Assembly: GCA_947646735.1 (NCBI GenBank)
Contig: CANTFK010000412.1
Coordinates: 167,773 to 231,772 of the forward strand
DNA from: Peronospora farinosa
Lineage: Eukaryota > Oomycota > Peronosporomycetes > Peronosporales > Peronosporaceae
Direction: 5' to 3'
Length of the DNA stretch: 64,000 bases
Positions 32,506 through 44,957 of the stretch are shown here, piece after piece. The notes under the pieces were generated by a model. That model made no database searches. It was given only the letters and a program-made list of their open reading frames with translations, and was not told where the DNA came from. Position numbers and translations under genes: made by a program. Within the stretch, counting starts at the first letter, position 1. The number at the start of each line of letters is the position of its first letter.

Positions 32506-35500
32506 ATGAGTCAACGCAGCGGCGTCTCGGACGACATAGCGGGCAAATGCAGCCCTAGAGAGCGTAGCAATAGTGTCAGTAGTAGCACAGGAAGCTGTGG
32601 AGATGATACAGCCGCCCCGCAGTTCGTACCGATCCACTCACGGGTCGGTAAGAGATACCAGGCCACTATCCCTGAGCTACTGGTGTCCCCAGTGGACGCT
32701 ACAGAGCTACTATATAATACACAGTCTCTACAGCTACCACGGCTAAGATATTGCTGTGATCGAGCTCAAGGTGAGGGATTGAAAAAAAATTATTGCAATT
32801 ATTGTACGAAATTAATTTGATAAAATAATTATTTTCATTTTTCATTTTTTATTGTGGTGGGTGCAGAACTGGGAGTCGAGTTGGACAAATATCTAAAACT
32901 GGCACGATCACTGAGAGATGGAGCAACATTTGATACACAAGAGCAAGTGACAACATTGGCTTTGCAGTTGCTGCATCGCTTTGATTATAACACAACAGAC
33001 GCTGCGTGCTCGTTGTATGCAAGACACAGTATTGAGCTGCCTAGATCAACTGCAGGAGGTAATTCGACCAAATCTACAGTAGCGGGAGAAGTCAAAAAGT
33101 GGCTCTTGGCATTCTATCGCTGCATGAGACAAACAACAATTGATGACAAAGTGCTTGAGCACATGTGTGAATTGCACGAGAAAGCAAAAGCCAGTGCTGA
33201 TATTGTATTAACTATAGAAGCAGAGGTCCTAGCACGACTTGTGACGCGTATTCTAAACTGGAACGAAACGTGTAAAGTGGTGAGGAAAAGGAAAGTAGAT
33301 CGTGCGCGGCTGTTGCAGTTACTGCACCAAGCGGAAGACATGCAGATAGTATTGCCCGAAAAAGAAGCTATCGTGTCTAGGTTACAAGCGTTTGATACCG
33401 CACTCTCGCAGCTAAAAGAGGCGCTGCAACATACTAGTAGTAGCAAAAGACATCAGAGCAAAAAAGTGGAGCTGAAAAAGCTGAATAAACTTTTTGAAGC
33501 CGTGATGGCGCCACAGCTTGTTTTTCCGGAAGAAGACAGCTTTCGGGAAACGGTAGACGAGGCCAAGGAGCTTAAGTCTACAATTGGCAATATGCTAGCG
33601 GAAGGCAAAGTCGGCCTGCCCATTGTGCGTGACGTGTTGGCGAAGATTGAGCTGATACCCGTAAACTTTGAGCAGGAAGTGGAGCAATTTCAAACGAAAA
33701 TGCTTAGCGCACAGACGTGGCTAGCCAAGGCGCGCAAATGCATGCCTAATCGTCGAGCAACCCGTCGTGCAGGCGGTGCAGACACAAAGAAAATGGATTT
33801 GGAAGCGATTCGTGCGCTTGTAGATGATGCGCCGTGTGAACATAGTACCGAAAAGTTTGAAATGCAAGATTTACTTGAGTGTGCGGATGAGTGGGCCGCT
33901 AAAGTGAAGGATGCACTAAATGGTGGCGCTGATGTCACTCTCGATCAGCTGAATGAGATCTTGGACGAGGCTAAAGACATTCCTGTAGTTATGGACGAAC
34001 AAAAGTATTTAGAAGCTGAAATTGCTGCTCGGATATGGTGTACAACCGCCGCGTTGAAGCTGTCTTCTCGCGAGTCTATAGAGGAAATGGAGGATCTGAT
34101 TACGCAAGCGAATACCATACGAGAACGCATTTATCCCAAGAAACAGTCTCGTTGGAAACCACAGATAGAACGCGATATCCACGCTGCAATGCTTCAAGCG
34201 CGCAAATGGATCAATGAGCTCCGAGATAATCTCGGTATTACGGCTTTTGACAAGTTATTTGCTTCGTTGTCATCATACACACCATCTCCACTGTCATCGA
34301 GATCATCAGTGCATTCGTCGGCGATATATGTTGATAGAGCAAAAAGGAAGCCTATGGATGCAATTAGCAAGCTAATTGAAAAGTCACAGGCCCTTGCGGT
34401 TGACGTGTCCTCATACACTACACCACTGAATGACTTGCTCCTGAAGGGTGTTGAAGCGCAGGCCGAGGCAAGCGCTATTTTGATGAGCATTGGGTGCTTA
34501 TCTCGAACCAACACTTCTGACACAGCTGACGACACGAACGACATGGAAATTGACTCGATGCCTCGCGAGCTAGGGGATCTAGCGCAGGCATCATCTCTAC
34601 TTGAACGAGTTGACGCCTTCCCATTTACTTTTGAGGAGGGATTAAGTCTCGCCAGCATCGTCGAAGGCGAGAAGAGTTGGGCGGCACGCGTTCGTGAATG
34701 TATTCCTCCGCGGCAATCGAGAAAAATGCGTCTAGCCAATGATTCGTTTTCAACAGAACAACTGCACGAGCTGTTGCATGAATCCAAGAGGCTGCGTTTT
34801 CTATTTCGTGACGAGATACGTATACTGTCCAAGGAACTCAGTGATTTGACTTTGTGGCGAGCGAAGGCACACGAAGTTATCAATGGCGAAGTAAGTGCAT
34901 CTATCGGAAAGATTGTTGATCGTCTTCGATCGTTTGATCTACTTGTGTATGGAAAGCTGCAAAAGGCGAAAAAGAAGCTTCGTATTGGCGGTACGGCTGC
35001 TACTGATGCAGACCAAGCGAATTTCGAGAGTACCGAGGTTGCACCATTAGCGCAGCATAGTGACACACTGGAAGCTAATACAAAGGAAGACGAGACCAAC
35101 GATTGCGCGATGGATATTGATGCAGAAGGCCTAGGCGACAGTCAGGCGTTAGTGCAGGACATTAAACAGGAGCATCGAAAGTCAGAGGCTGCTAATGGCG
35201 AAAAGAGTAGCGTTGAAAGTGGTGATAAAGCAGCAAAGGTGGCTGGCACAAAGGCTATCATCGCTGATACGAATATGCATGTGCTAGAGATACATGCCGA
35301 GTCAATTATGACGCATGTTAGAATTGAAAGTGGTTGCATGCAAAAGTCAGCTACCACGGATGAAGATGACGACACCCACTCTGCTGATGATTCAAAGACT
35401 TCATGGATATTGAAAAATGGGTGGGACCTTTTAGAACCAGTCTTGACAATGGCTGAGGAAAGTTTTGAAGCAGTCAATACTTTGGAGCTGAAAGAAGCTG

Positions 35501-38500
35501 AAGCACGGCAAACAGTCGAGAAGCTGGTACTGGCTGGAGAGAAAGGCGATATTACAGAGAACATTACGGATGAATGTGTTCGAGCATTGGATGGATGGAA
35601 GCAACAACTTTTGCATACACAAATGGAAAGCGATCTCCTTAGCGTAGAAGCTCCGGAGCAGCAGGCGCTTCGCCTAATCATATCGTTGCTGGAGTGGTTG
35701 CAAGGGTCTCGGTCACTTTTTTACGATGAAATACTTCCTCTGCAAGATCTTGCGATTAAGGGCACCAAGATTGCTGAGAACCTCAAGGAGTTTGAGGCAC
35801 ATGGTATTATGAGTTCAGTAACACTGGAGACTCTGCAGCAAATGCTTTGGCCACTACCATACTTGAAAGCGCATGAAACGGTGGTGCTCGAGTGGACCGA
35901 GCGTGTGCATAAATGTGTGGCGAACAAGCATGCGCAGGTTTGCGAACTACAGACATTGCTTGATAACGGAAGCGGACTTCTGCTAGAGCAGGGCGCCTTC
36001 AAGATCGTGATGGATGAAGCTATGAAAGCCAGGATCTGGTTATCCAAGCTCAAGAAACGTTTGCGGGCTTTGATGACAAAGGGAGTCGGACGAATGAGCA
36101 TGACTGCGGCGCGTTCCCTTGTAGAGGAAGGCGAAGATATTGCGATTGACATGCCTGTGTTCGATTTCCTCAAAGAGCATCTGGAGATTGCGAGAGATTG
36201 GGAGAACCGTGTGCTGGAGTCTGGAATTGAAACTGGCCAGGCTCGGGTTGCAAATTTGCTTGCCTTGCTGAATGAGTACGAGTGCGCTCGACTTGTAATT
36301 GACCTTGACATGCATCGAGATGTTCTTAAAACCGCCACAGAGCGCTACTGCATATGTCGCCAGCCCTTTGATGGATTGATGATCGGGTGCGACCATTGCG
36401 ATGACTGGTTTCATGACAGCTGCATTGGTATGTCCAAGGAGAAAGCCGAGAAGGTAGAGCACTATACTTGTCCTTCGTGCACGATTTTGCAGGAGCTTGC
36501 AGCAATGCTGCAGGAAGCAAAGTCAGTGGGACAGCGAAGCAAGTTGTGGGACATGCATGAGTATGCCAAGGCTTTCGAAAAAGACCATGCTAGTGCATTA
36601 CGAAAAGTTAAGCGTGAGGAGAAGACCGTCGAGCGTACTGAGATGCTGTTATTTAGCTGCAACAACCAGATGAATCAGCTTTGGGCACGGCTTGACGACA
36701 TTGAGCGCGCAAAGGCCCGCTTGGCAATCAATCCTGTCACAGGAAATGGTACTTTCGGAGCTCAAACTTCATCAAATCAAACACCGCAGCTCAAGCTCCC
36801 TGCTACGGCGCAATCGTCAGCAGCTCCCGTATCAAACGCAACTCATGTTATTATGAGTGCGTCTGCTTCAAAAACGACTACCAGTGTGTCGGCTTCACCA
36901 GTCGTAGTTAATGCAAATGCACTTTTACTGACAGCGGCAGCGGCTTCTACCGCATCTACTACTTCTGCTAGCAGCAATCGTACTGCTACGACAGGTGCTG
37001 TAGCGGCGTCAAGTCTTGCAGGCATAAATGTAACAGCGCTAAATCGCCAGCAGTATCCTAGTATTCTGATCCCGCCCATGCGCGCCGTCAGCAATGGACT
37101 GAAGAGCATGCCTAAGCTAAGCGCGGCTAACAAATTGGCTGCAACAATTAGTGCGGGTGCTTCGATCAGTGCATCCAGTGCAAATGGGGTAAAAGATCCG
37201 AAGCAATTGCCAAACAGCTCTGTGAAGACTACAGGATCGTCAGTGACAATCCCAGCTAGTGTTCCCGCCTCATCCCATCAGCAAACAACAACTGCTGTAA
37301 TTACGACTGCGGCTGTGAATGTGACTACGGCTGCGAATGTGACTACGGCCACTGCTGCACCCGCTTCAACATTAGTCCAGCAGACTCCTACTCCGGCATT
37401 GCTGAATCCGATGGCATCCACATTGGTGGGAAACACTGAACGGTTAGCAGCGCTTGTAGTTGCGGGTGGTGTAGAGCAGCAACTGGCAAAGATGAAGACT
37501 GAGCATGTCGAGGCTAGCAAGCAAGTTCTAGAGCTTCAGAGCTCGTTGCATTTAAGTCGCGAGCGACTGTTGAACGCTCAGCAAGCACTTCGCGAGCTCT
37601 CAGATATATTCCATGCTCGTCACCATATGCTGCCTTATGCGCAAACCTGGGTTCAGCAAGCCGTGTCATTGCTTAATACGACATCGTTGCTGTCACGTGC
37701 CAACGTTGATTGCAAGAAATTTCTCCCACGAGAGTTCGCAGCCGCGCTCGATGCAATGATAAGCTCTCCATCCGATACAGCTACGAGTCTTACAACCGGA
37801 ACAGTTTTGATAAGTATTGATAAACTGTTTCCAGCTGTGGACATTTTTGCACGGTTGCTACGCGCGGTGTCATGGAGTCAAGTGGTGGTGTCCTTGCTGC
37901 AGGAGCGGCCATCACGAAGCGAGATTAGCGATGCCATCTCGTATGCCACGGAGTTTGGAATCTGGGAGGACAAGAAAGTTCTGACTCCGCTGCGCAGCTT
38001 GATCGGTCGCGTGGACGCATGGGTATCGCGAGCGCACAAATGCATGACGAGATGTGGAACTAAGACGCAGCAGGTATCTCGATTGAAGGTGTTGATGAAT
38101 GAGTACTCGAAGCTCCCGCTGACGTATGCGAAGACAGCAGAACCGTTGGATGTTTACGTGAATATGCTAACAGGTGTTGGAGTAAAGAGCGTGGTCAAAA
38201 GTGAAGATGGGACACTCACTCCCGAAGCAGCAGAGACTGCTGCTGCAAAGGCTTTAGATCAAGCGATGGTTGGTATTTCCTCATCTCTGGCCGCATCTGG
38301 TGCGGGTGCTATGGGCATCACGAAGAAGCAAGCGCCACGAAAACGAAAGGTGAGCATGCGAAAAGACAAAGCTCCACCGCGCTTTTCGAAAAAGGCAAAG
38401 AAATCACAGGATGGATCAAACGTAGTACCACCATCTACCACTTCTTCCGTCTTAGTCAAGACAACAAACGTGGAGTCGGCGACCAAAGCAGCTCAAACTG

Positions 38501-38532
38501 GCGTTGGCGTTCCACAGAACGCTTCAACATGA
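32506..38532 (+). CDS. ELM2 / PLU-1-like / PHD finger chromatin protein
   Basis: Two exons: 32506-32770 and 32867-38532. The intron 32771-32866 (96 bp, GTGAGG..GTGCAG) joins DRAQ|ELGVELD in phase 1; 1976 residues. An ELM2-like segment spans about residues 45-165 (RVGKRYQATIPELL, then ALQLLHRFDYNTTDAACSLYA). Residues about 190-1240 form repeated helical units with the pattern W..K....C..., such as TWLAKARKCMP, SWAARVRECIPP, TERVHKCVANK and AWVSRAHKCMT, like the PLU-1 region of KDM5 demethylases. A complete C4HC3 PHD finger follows at about 1248-1295 (CICRQPF, CDHCDDWFH, CPSC). The Ala/Ser/Thr low-complexity region at 1330-1600 is followed by a further PLU-1-like unit. A basic tail (PRKRKVSMRK, RFSKKAKKS) is a nuclear signal. 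No JmjC, ARID or SANT domain is visible. A role in histone-tail reading is inferred from the PHD finger. Confidence 0.88.
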
Positions 38533-40323
38533 TACGTGGCTTCCCATGCTGGCTGATCTTTGTACAAAAACAGACAGACTGTAGATGTAGACGACTGTGT
38601 GTTCGAGCTGCAGAAAAGAACAGATATGTGCATCGAAGACACAAGACAAGATGGCAGAAGCAACAAATGCAACCATATTGTGAAAAACGCTTTTAGCTGG
38701 AGAGTGACTGAGAGATTGCGGGCTGTCAAGAGTTTTGCAATCTACTCTTATGTTCTGCTCCGTTTGCTGCAACATGGGTCGTTACGTCCGGTTTAATTTT
38801 GTCATTGGAACGAGCTGGTTAAAAAGTTTGTTGGTTCTTCTCATGTCTTCATTGCTGGCAGAACTTTGGACAAAGCAACCGGCGCTGACAAGCAATAATT
38901 GAAGATCATTGAGAATGCAGGCGTTCCTGAGGACGTATCAGTCAGCTGTCGGAAAAGTGAGCGAGATTTTGGCTGGAGAGGAGGGTGACGTGACAGAAGT
39001 GCAGTGGGGAGGTACAGCTAAGAACGATAAAGAAGAAGTTATGACTGACAAGAATGGCGAGAGTTGCCGTGGAATGAAAATGAGACGAACCAAGAGATCG
39101 ATAATACTGCTGCAGAAGATGATGCTGATCATGGCGAGGGAGATGCATGTAATCGCAGCTTTGAGTGTACAGCGGTGTGATCGAAGGTATGGGGTTGAAC
39201 TGCTCTTGTTCACTTGGGGCAATTGTGACTTTGTCGTGGCACTGACAAAAAAGCAATAAGATATGAGGATCCATCGTGTGTATTGCTCGGACACCGCGAG
39301 TGCTGAATCGTCTAAGAATGGGATGGCTACGCTACCTACCATTGCATTTTGGACAACATTTTGTTGCCTAAGCTGTGCTTTTTCTCTCATATTGCTTTCA
39401 GTATTTGGACAAATGTGCAAGAACTGGAGGGGTATGCAGGATCGCTAGTTCGGTTCACTGTAGCTGATAATCCTCCGATGTCGCTTTTGAATGCTGCTGG
39501 TAGCTTCTCGGCAAACAGGCTGTTTCTCTTAAGGCTCGATGACTTCGAATGACTACGCAAGCCGAAACGCTTGCTTAATTAATGCGCTAGTGGTTAAGTT
39601 TTATACGACTTCGGAACTGATGATGCCATGATCCTGTACGCAAGTCAGACGGACGTGCTTCGTAGGGAGCATATTCGTCGACAAAAAACAGCGGAAGTGT
39701 AGCGTACGGGGCTACCTCTCTTGACTGGTAATTTCCGATGCTTCCGTCATTTGCGCGAGCACATTTTCAAGTTAAAAAGCATATTTCGTGGGTTTCGGCT
39801 TTGCCTGCTTAGCGAACGGGAAGTCATGGCTAATTGGTGTCTAGCCATCCGAAAGGTGGGCTGGTTATGAAAAGCTGTTGTCACCTAGCAGTCGGTCATT
39901 TGAGAAAACACTGCCAAATGATATGTCGTTGCGAATGCATTTCAAGCTCGTAAGCGACCGTCGCCATTAAGAAAAATCGCTTTTGGTGCTAAATGGTGTA
40001 ACAGCGGCACGTCCATGGAATTTGACAGCTCCTGCATGATCAACAAGCACTGGATCTACTACATGCCGGAGCTCGAGCAGGAGCTTCTCACATCACACCA
40101 CTTTCACTGCCGAATGGTGCACGTCAAGCTTACTCTGGCACTGAGTCAGCTATTTCTCTATTTTTCTCTACACTCGAGAAGAACAAGCGTTCATGGCTAA
40201 CGCTATGTATATCAAACCTCTTTCCATTTCAAACCAACTCGAAATACCAAAACACTACATTATACTTACTAGAATCTCACAAAGATCAAACACTGTAAAG
40301 ATGTGAGGTTCCTGGGTCATTGA
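38533..40323. other. Intergenic stretch with unrecognised coding-like fragments
   Basis: Several short plus-strand pieces look protein-like but do not join into one frame. Examples are 38915-39240 (QAFLRTYQSAVGKVSEILAG), about 39300-39440 (TIAFWTTFCCLSCAFSLIL, possibly a membrane helix), 39420-39550 (LVRFTVADNPPMSLLNAAGS), about 39605-39703 (TDDAMILYASQTDVLRREHI) and 40015-40200. They could be exons of one decayed gene or parts of an unknown gene with several introns. No family was recognised. Confidence 0.3.
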
Positions 40324-43300
40324 CTACAATCCACTGAGCCGCGAGGATGCAGAGGTGAAGCCGTATGGCGGAAGATGCGGAGGCGTAAGTGACTCCTGCG
40401 ACGCGTAGTATTCGGCAAAACAGTTGTCACACACGCGTACAGGCTCATCATCAAAGCCGATGCCGAAGACAGACACGCGCCTGCTCGAGTGCTCGTGACA
40501 GAACGAATTACCGCACATACGACAGTGATGACGCCGCACGAATAGGTTGAATGACTCCTCACACTCATAGCAACTGGTGGAGCGGGCCCATTTTACGATG
40601 CGAGGCATGCTTCGACCACCAAAATGCGCGGGTACAGAACGTGGAGGCCCCTGGTAGAACGACGATGCTACTGAGGAAGTCGGTGTTGAAGGTCGCCCAA
40701 GCGAACTTCCACCACTACGTCGACTGTTGCCGTACGACGATCCGCCAGACGACAGCTGCGACTCGGATAGTGGAAGCGACGACAGGCTCCGTGGGGCCTC
40801 ACCCATCGGGAAGTTGGAAAACGATATCGTCGAGGTGATAGACGAAGAACGCGTCGGCCGTGTACTGGACGAGAACGACATGGCACGAGAAGCGCGCGAC
40901 GTGCGAAGGTCTTGCTCCTTCACAGCAATAGACTGTCGAAGCATGTTCATCTGGTTCTGGATGTTAAAGATGATCGAGTCCACATCCGAGCCCGTTTCAC
41001 TCGGACAAATATCGTCGTACAATGATGACCCACTTCCAGACGGAAAACGCTCACTACCGCCTTGACCGTATGTAAACGACTCTCGTGCCGCATCTTCGTA
41101 GTTCTTGCGAGCCACGAGCTGTTCCAGAAACTTGCATTTCGCGTCCAGCTCTTCGATCTTGTGAAACAACACGGAAACGTGGTCGACCTGTTTCCCGGGC
41201 ACCACACTACGGGCACGGCGCGGCTGCAAAAGTGACACCTCGTCGTCGAGTTCATCCTTATCTTCGGATAGTGCTCCACCAACTGAAGACCGACGACGTT
41301 CCGATCGCGGATGCGGTGCTCGGACCGAATGCTCATGACTCAAGTCGAGAGGTACGCTCCGCGGCGGGCGAGCATTAATCAACGATCGGCGCCGATGATT
41401 CCGAGGAGGACTATTCTCATGACCGCTCTGCTGCTGCATGAGCATCTGCTGCAAGCGCAATATCTCACTCTCAAGCAGCGAATTCTGGTCGTCAATATGA
41501 CCGCTACTTGCACGGTTGTGGTGTCTGCTGCTGGTATAGCAGTGGGTGGGAGCGGAAATACGAATCCGGGGCTCCATCTGTTCATCGCTGGTAGAGCTGT
41601 CTTCCTGCTCTGAGCTTGACAGAGTCACCGGGTGGTCGAATGACATAACTGCATGACGTTTCGCTGGGCTTGACGCTGAGTCATCACTAGGGGATGGCTC
41701 AGCCTCCACTTCGCTCGTTGCCTGTGAGGCAAGGCACGCACGGCGGAATTTGTGGAAAGCCATCATCAACCGGAAACGATGAACCTTTGCCATCACATCA
41801 CTGTTTTGCTCAAGCCACCTGTGGCTCTGACTCTGGATGACATTAGCAGCAGCATTTTCACGCTTCACCCTTAACAACTCATCACGCTTGTGTTCGGCGA
41901 TCCAGCGTCTGCATTGAGCTTGAATACGAATCGCAGCAGCAATCCAAATCTTTTGTTTGCGAAGATTAGCAAGTTTCCGTCTAGCTAGCCAGCATCGGCA
42001 GTGCATTTGAATGCAAATGACACTAACAAGCTGACGTTTGTCTTTCAGCATTTTTGCAAGGACACACTGTGCCAGGAAACGCTTCCAACATGACTGAATA
42101 CAAGTGGCTGCATTGTCTCGACGCAATTGGCGCAATCTGTCCACACGCCTCCGTCCGAGGAATCCTCGGACAATCGCCTGTACGTGCACCACAAAGCTAC
42201 GCAGCTCCTGAAACAACACCCGACGTCGGTACCCGCGGTAATGCTTCTGCAGCACTGTCGCACACTGATTCCGTAACTTCAAGCGGTATCGAGAAAACCG
42301 ATTGTAGGTGCTAGCCTTGAAAAATACTAGTGTCTTGCCGACCTGCACGTCCTTGTGGCGACAATCGTTATCGAACGCCGTCTCATTACAGTCATCAGTA
42401 GCAACAATTTGAACACCCGTTTTTTTTTCTTCGCGTCCCTCGCCGTCTTCCAGTAGAATCTTGCCCATTAATATAGCCACAAGAGCTCGCGCCAAGTCGC
42501 TAGTGTTCATCTTCGTCGATCGATCTCGCGCGCTCAAAAAGCACTTGAATTCTGAAAAAAGATCGACAAAGCTCGCATGCGCGAGGCGCACAGAGTACCC
42601 ATGACGCGCAATGCGAACTGCCTCTAGCACACCAACGGAGCGCATTTGTTCAACCATTCTCTCACGATCAAATATTCCAGGCTTCTTGAGCTCATTGGGC
42701 TTCAAACAGCGGACGTAATGCGCCTCCGTGCGACCGGTCTGGACGATGAGCCGGTCCAGTTGACTTTTGAACTGCGCAGACACACTAGGCGCACGCAACA
42801 TGGAACAACGCCGTCGACCTGCCACTCCATTGTCCGCACTTGGCAAATCCACGTTGTCATTAGCCCCGATCGCCACAACCACTTCGTTACTAGAGGTAGA
42901 CAAAATGCTGCTCGCATCAGCTGGAAGCGCGTCAGTGTTCTTCTCGACAAACCGTTCAACATTGTAACACACGCGTCCAGCAAAATGATGCACCACAAAC
43001 TGATGGTTCACACGTTCCATCTTGGACGCCGAAAAAGTGTGTTTCTTGGTGTCCTGCTGGACAAGTTCCTCGTGGGACCCCGCTTTCTTCAAATACTTGC
43101 TGAAGGACGACATGAGCAGCGGCAGAGTGCTCTGAGCAAGTTGCGGCTGCCTAAGAAGTCCTGTAGAATCCGGGGACCCATCCCCACCATGGTACCGGTA
43201 GAACTTCGTGCTCAAAGCCTGGTTCGATCCCTTAGGCATCAGACATTCCTGGTCCAACAATGAGAACAAGCCGCTGCTCTTGTCATCAAACAGAGCCAAG

Positions 43301-44957
43301 CACGCTGCGTTGCTAGGGTACGAGATGTTTCTCCAATCAATTTCTTCCGCAATGTACACCTGTTGCTCGCGTACAAAGACAAACTCATTAAACTGCGCCT
43401 GTAATCGCTCGTTAGCATAATTAATGCAGAGCTGCTCGAATCCATTGCAGTTCAAGCTTTCAAACCCAAAGATATCAAGAATACTGATGGTCGCTAACTC
43501 CTCGTCCTCCTCCGAAATCGAAATGGCCGAGTCAACGTAATTAATCTCATCGCTCAGACGACGAACTAGCCACGTGAAAAGTCGACCATAGAAAGCCTTA
43601 GCTAAAGATCGGCAGATCTCTTTTGCCTGCTCCGGATTGAGCTTCAGCACCATCACCTCGCTTCCAGCCATGATTTCTCGACGACTCAATAGCGTCTTCA
43701 GCTTGTCCACATTCACGCCCAAAAGTTGTGCACTTTTTTCCAAATGAAAGCGTGATTCTGCAGTCACATCAGTCGCATCTTCCTCCTCATCAACTGCCGT
43801 AAAATTGACGTTTCCAAGATGTAACAATCCGGCCAGAATCTTGAAAATCTCCAGTCGTTCCTGCTCTTCAACCCCCGTATCTTCAAAAGCACGTACAGTC
43901 TCCATATAAAGCTGCGCATACTTTTGAGTTACAGCCCTTTTTCGAGCAAAATCAGGTCCATATGAATTAAGTAGCTCATATCTGCCACCTTTTTTCAACC
44001 CCAAAATATCCAGTAGCTCCGTGTCTGCTCCTTCGAGCAGCTCATAGAAAATATGAAAGCTCCGTTCTTCTGGATTCTGATGCAATAGCCGCACCTTTTC
44101 CAGTAAATAACTCACGATTTGTGCACCGACAATCTCATTCTTGTCTCCAAACTGAATTTTTATAAACTTGCCAAAACGACTGGAATTGTCATTCCGGATA
44201 GTCTGTGCATTTCCAAAAGACTCGAGAATAGGGTTAGTCTGTAAGATCCGACGACCAATTTCTACTGCACCACTTGTATCGGCCGATGTGCCCCGTCCCA
44301 CACTCGTTAGAAATTGCATGAGAAATTTTGTGTTTTCGGTTTTGCCACTTCCACTTTCCCCACTGACCAGGATACTTTGATTACGTCGTTCGGGTTTCAA
44401 AAGCCCGCTAAAAGCTTTGCCACCAATAGCAAAAACATGAGGAGGTAACCCTTTTTCTTTATTGAGCAACAGGGGAGATGACGTCATCAATTGCTTGTAC
44501 GCGTCCAACAGAGTTTCCGAATAGAGTTTCGGCAGCGGTTTTAAAGGGTTTAGCGCGACTAAAATGTCCCCAATGGACGTGTAAATCTCATCGTGGGCAA
44601 AACGCTCACTAAGTGCTTGCAATAGCGCCGCCTCATGCAGGTGTTCAAGGTTCGTGAGACTTGACATCGTCGGGAAGTTGGCTGACATGTTACGTAAACA
44701 TACTTCATCTTCAAAACCCGGATAACGGCCTGAAAAAAAAACAGAGTCATGGTCAATTAGAGAGGAAAAAAACGTGTCTAAAGCGACAGGGCGTGAAAAA
44801 CACAAAACTGTTTCACACACTTACGTGTTAAGACTTCGCCAGTGTCTAAACGACGCACATGCACGAGACCAGCGACATTCTGATAGTCGACTACTTCACC
44901 GGCAGCCCACACAGTGGTGTCTTTTGTTTTGACCCATACATTAGTGCCTATATCCAT
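40324..44957 (-). CDS. Unconventional myosin with IQ motifs and C-terminal FYVE domain
   Basis: Two exons: 44957-44825 and 44729-40324. The intron 44730-44824 (95 bp, GTAAGT..TTTCAG) joins EVLTR|RYPGFEDE in phase 1; 1512 residues. The N-terminal SH3-like start is GTNVWVKTKD with VWAAGEVV. The motor has the P-loop GESGSGKT (about 166), switch I NDNSSRFGKF (about 224) and switch II DIFGFESLNCNGFEQLCINY (about 461). Around 865-1025 lie about six IQ-like units (VLQKHYRGYRRR, VQAIVRGFLGRRR, IQSCWKRFL, and so on). After a Ser/Arg-rich linker a FYVE domain closes the protein (about 1420-1490): WARSTSCYECE, VRRHHCRMCG and RVCDNC, with all zinc ligands visible. Myosin-FYVE fusions are known from oomycetes. 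The FYVE domain suggests transport of PI3P-positive endosomes along actin. Confidence 0.93.

Noticed and set aside
34194..35099. 301-codon minus-strand ORF inside the ELM2/PHD gene
   Set aside because: Ser-rich antisense shadow of a continuous 1889-codon sense exon.
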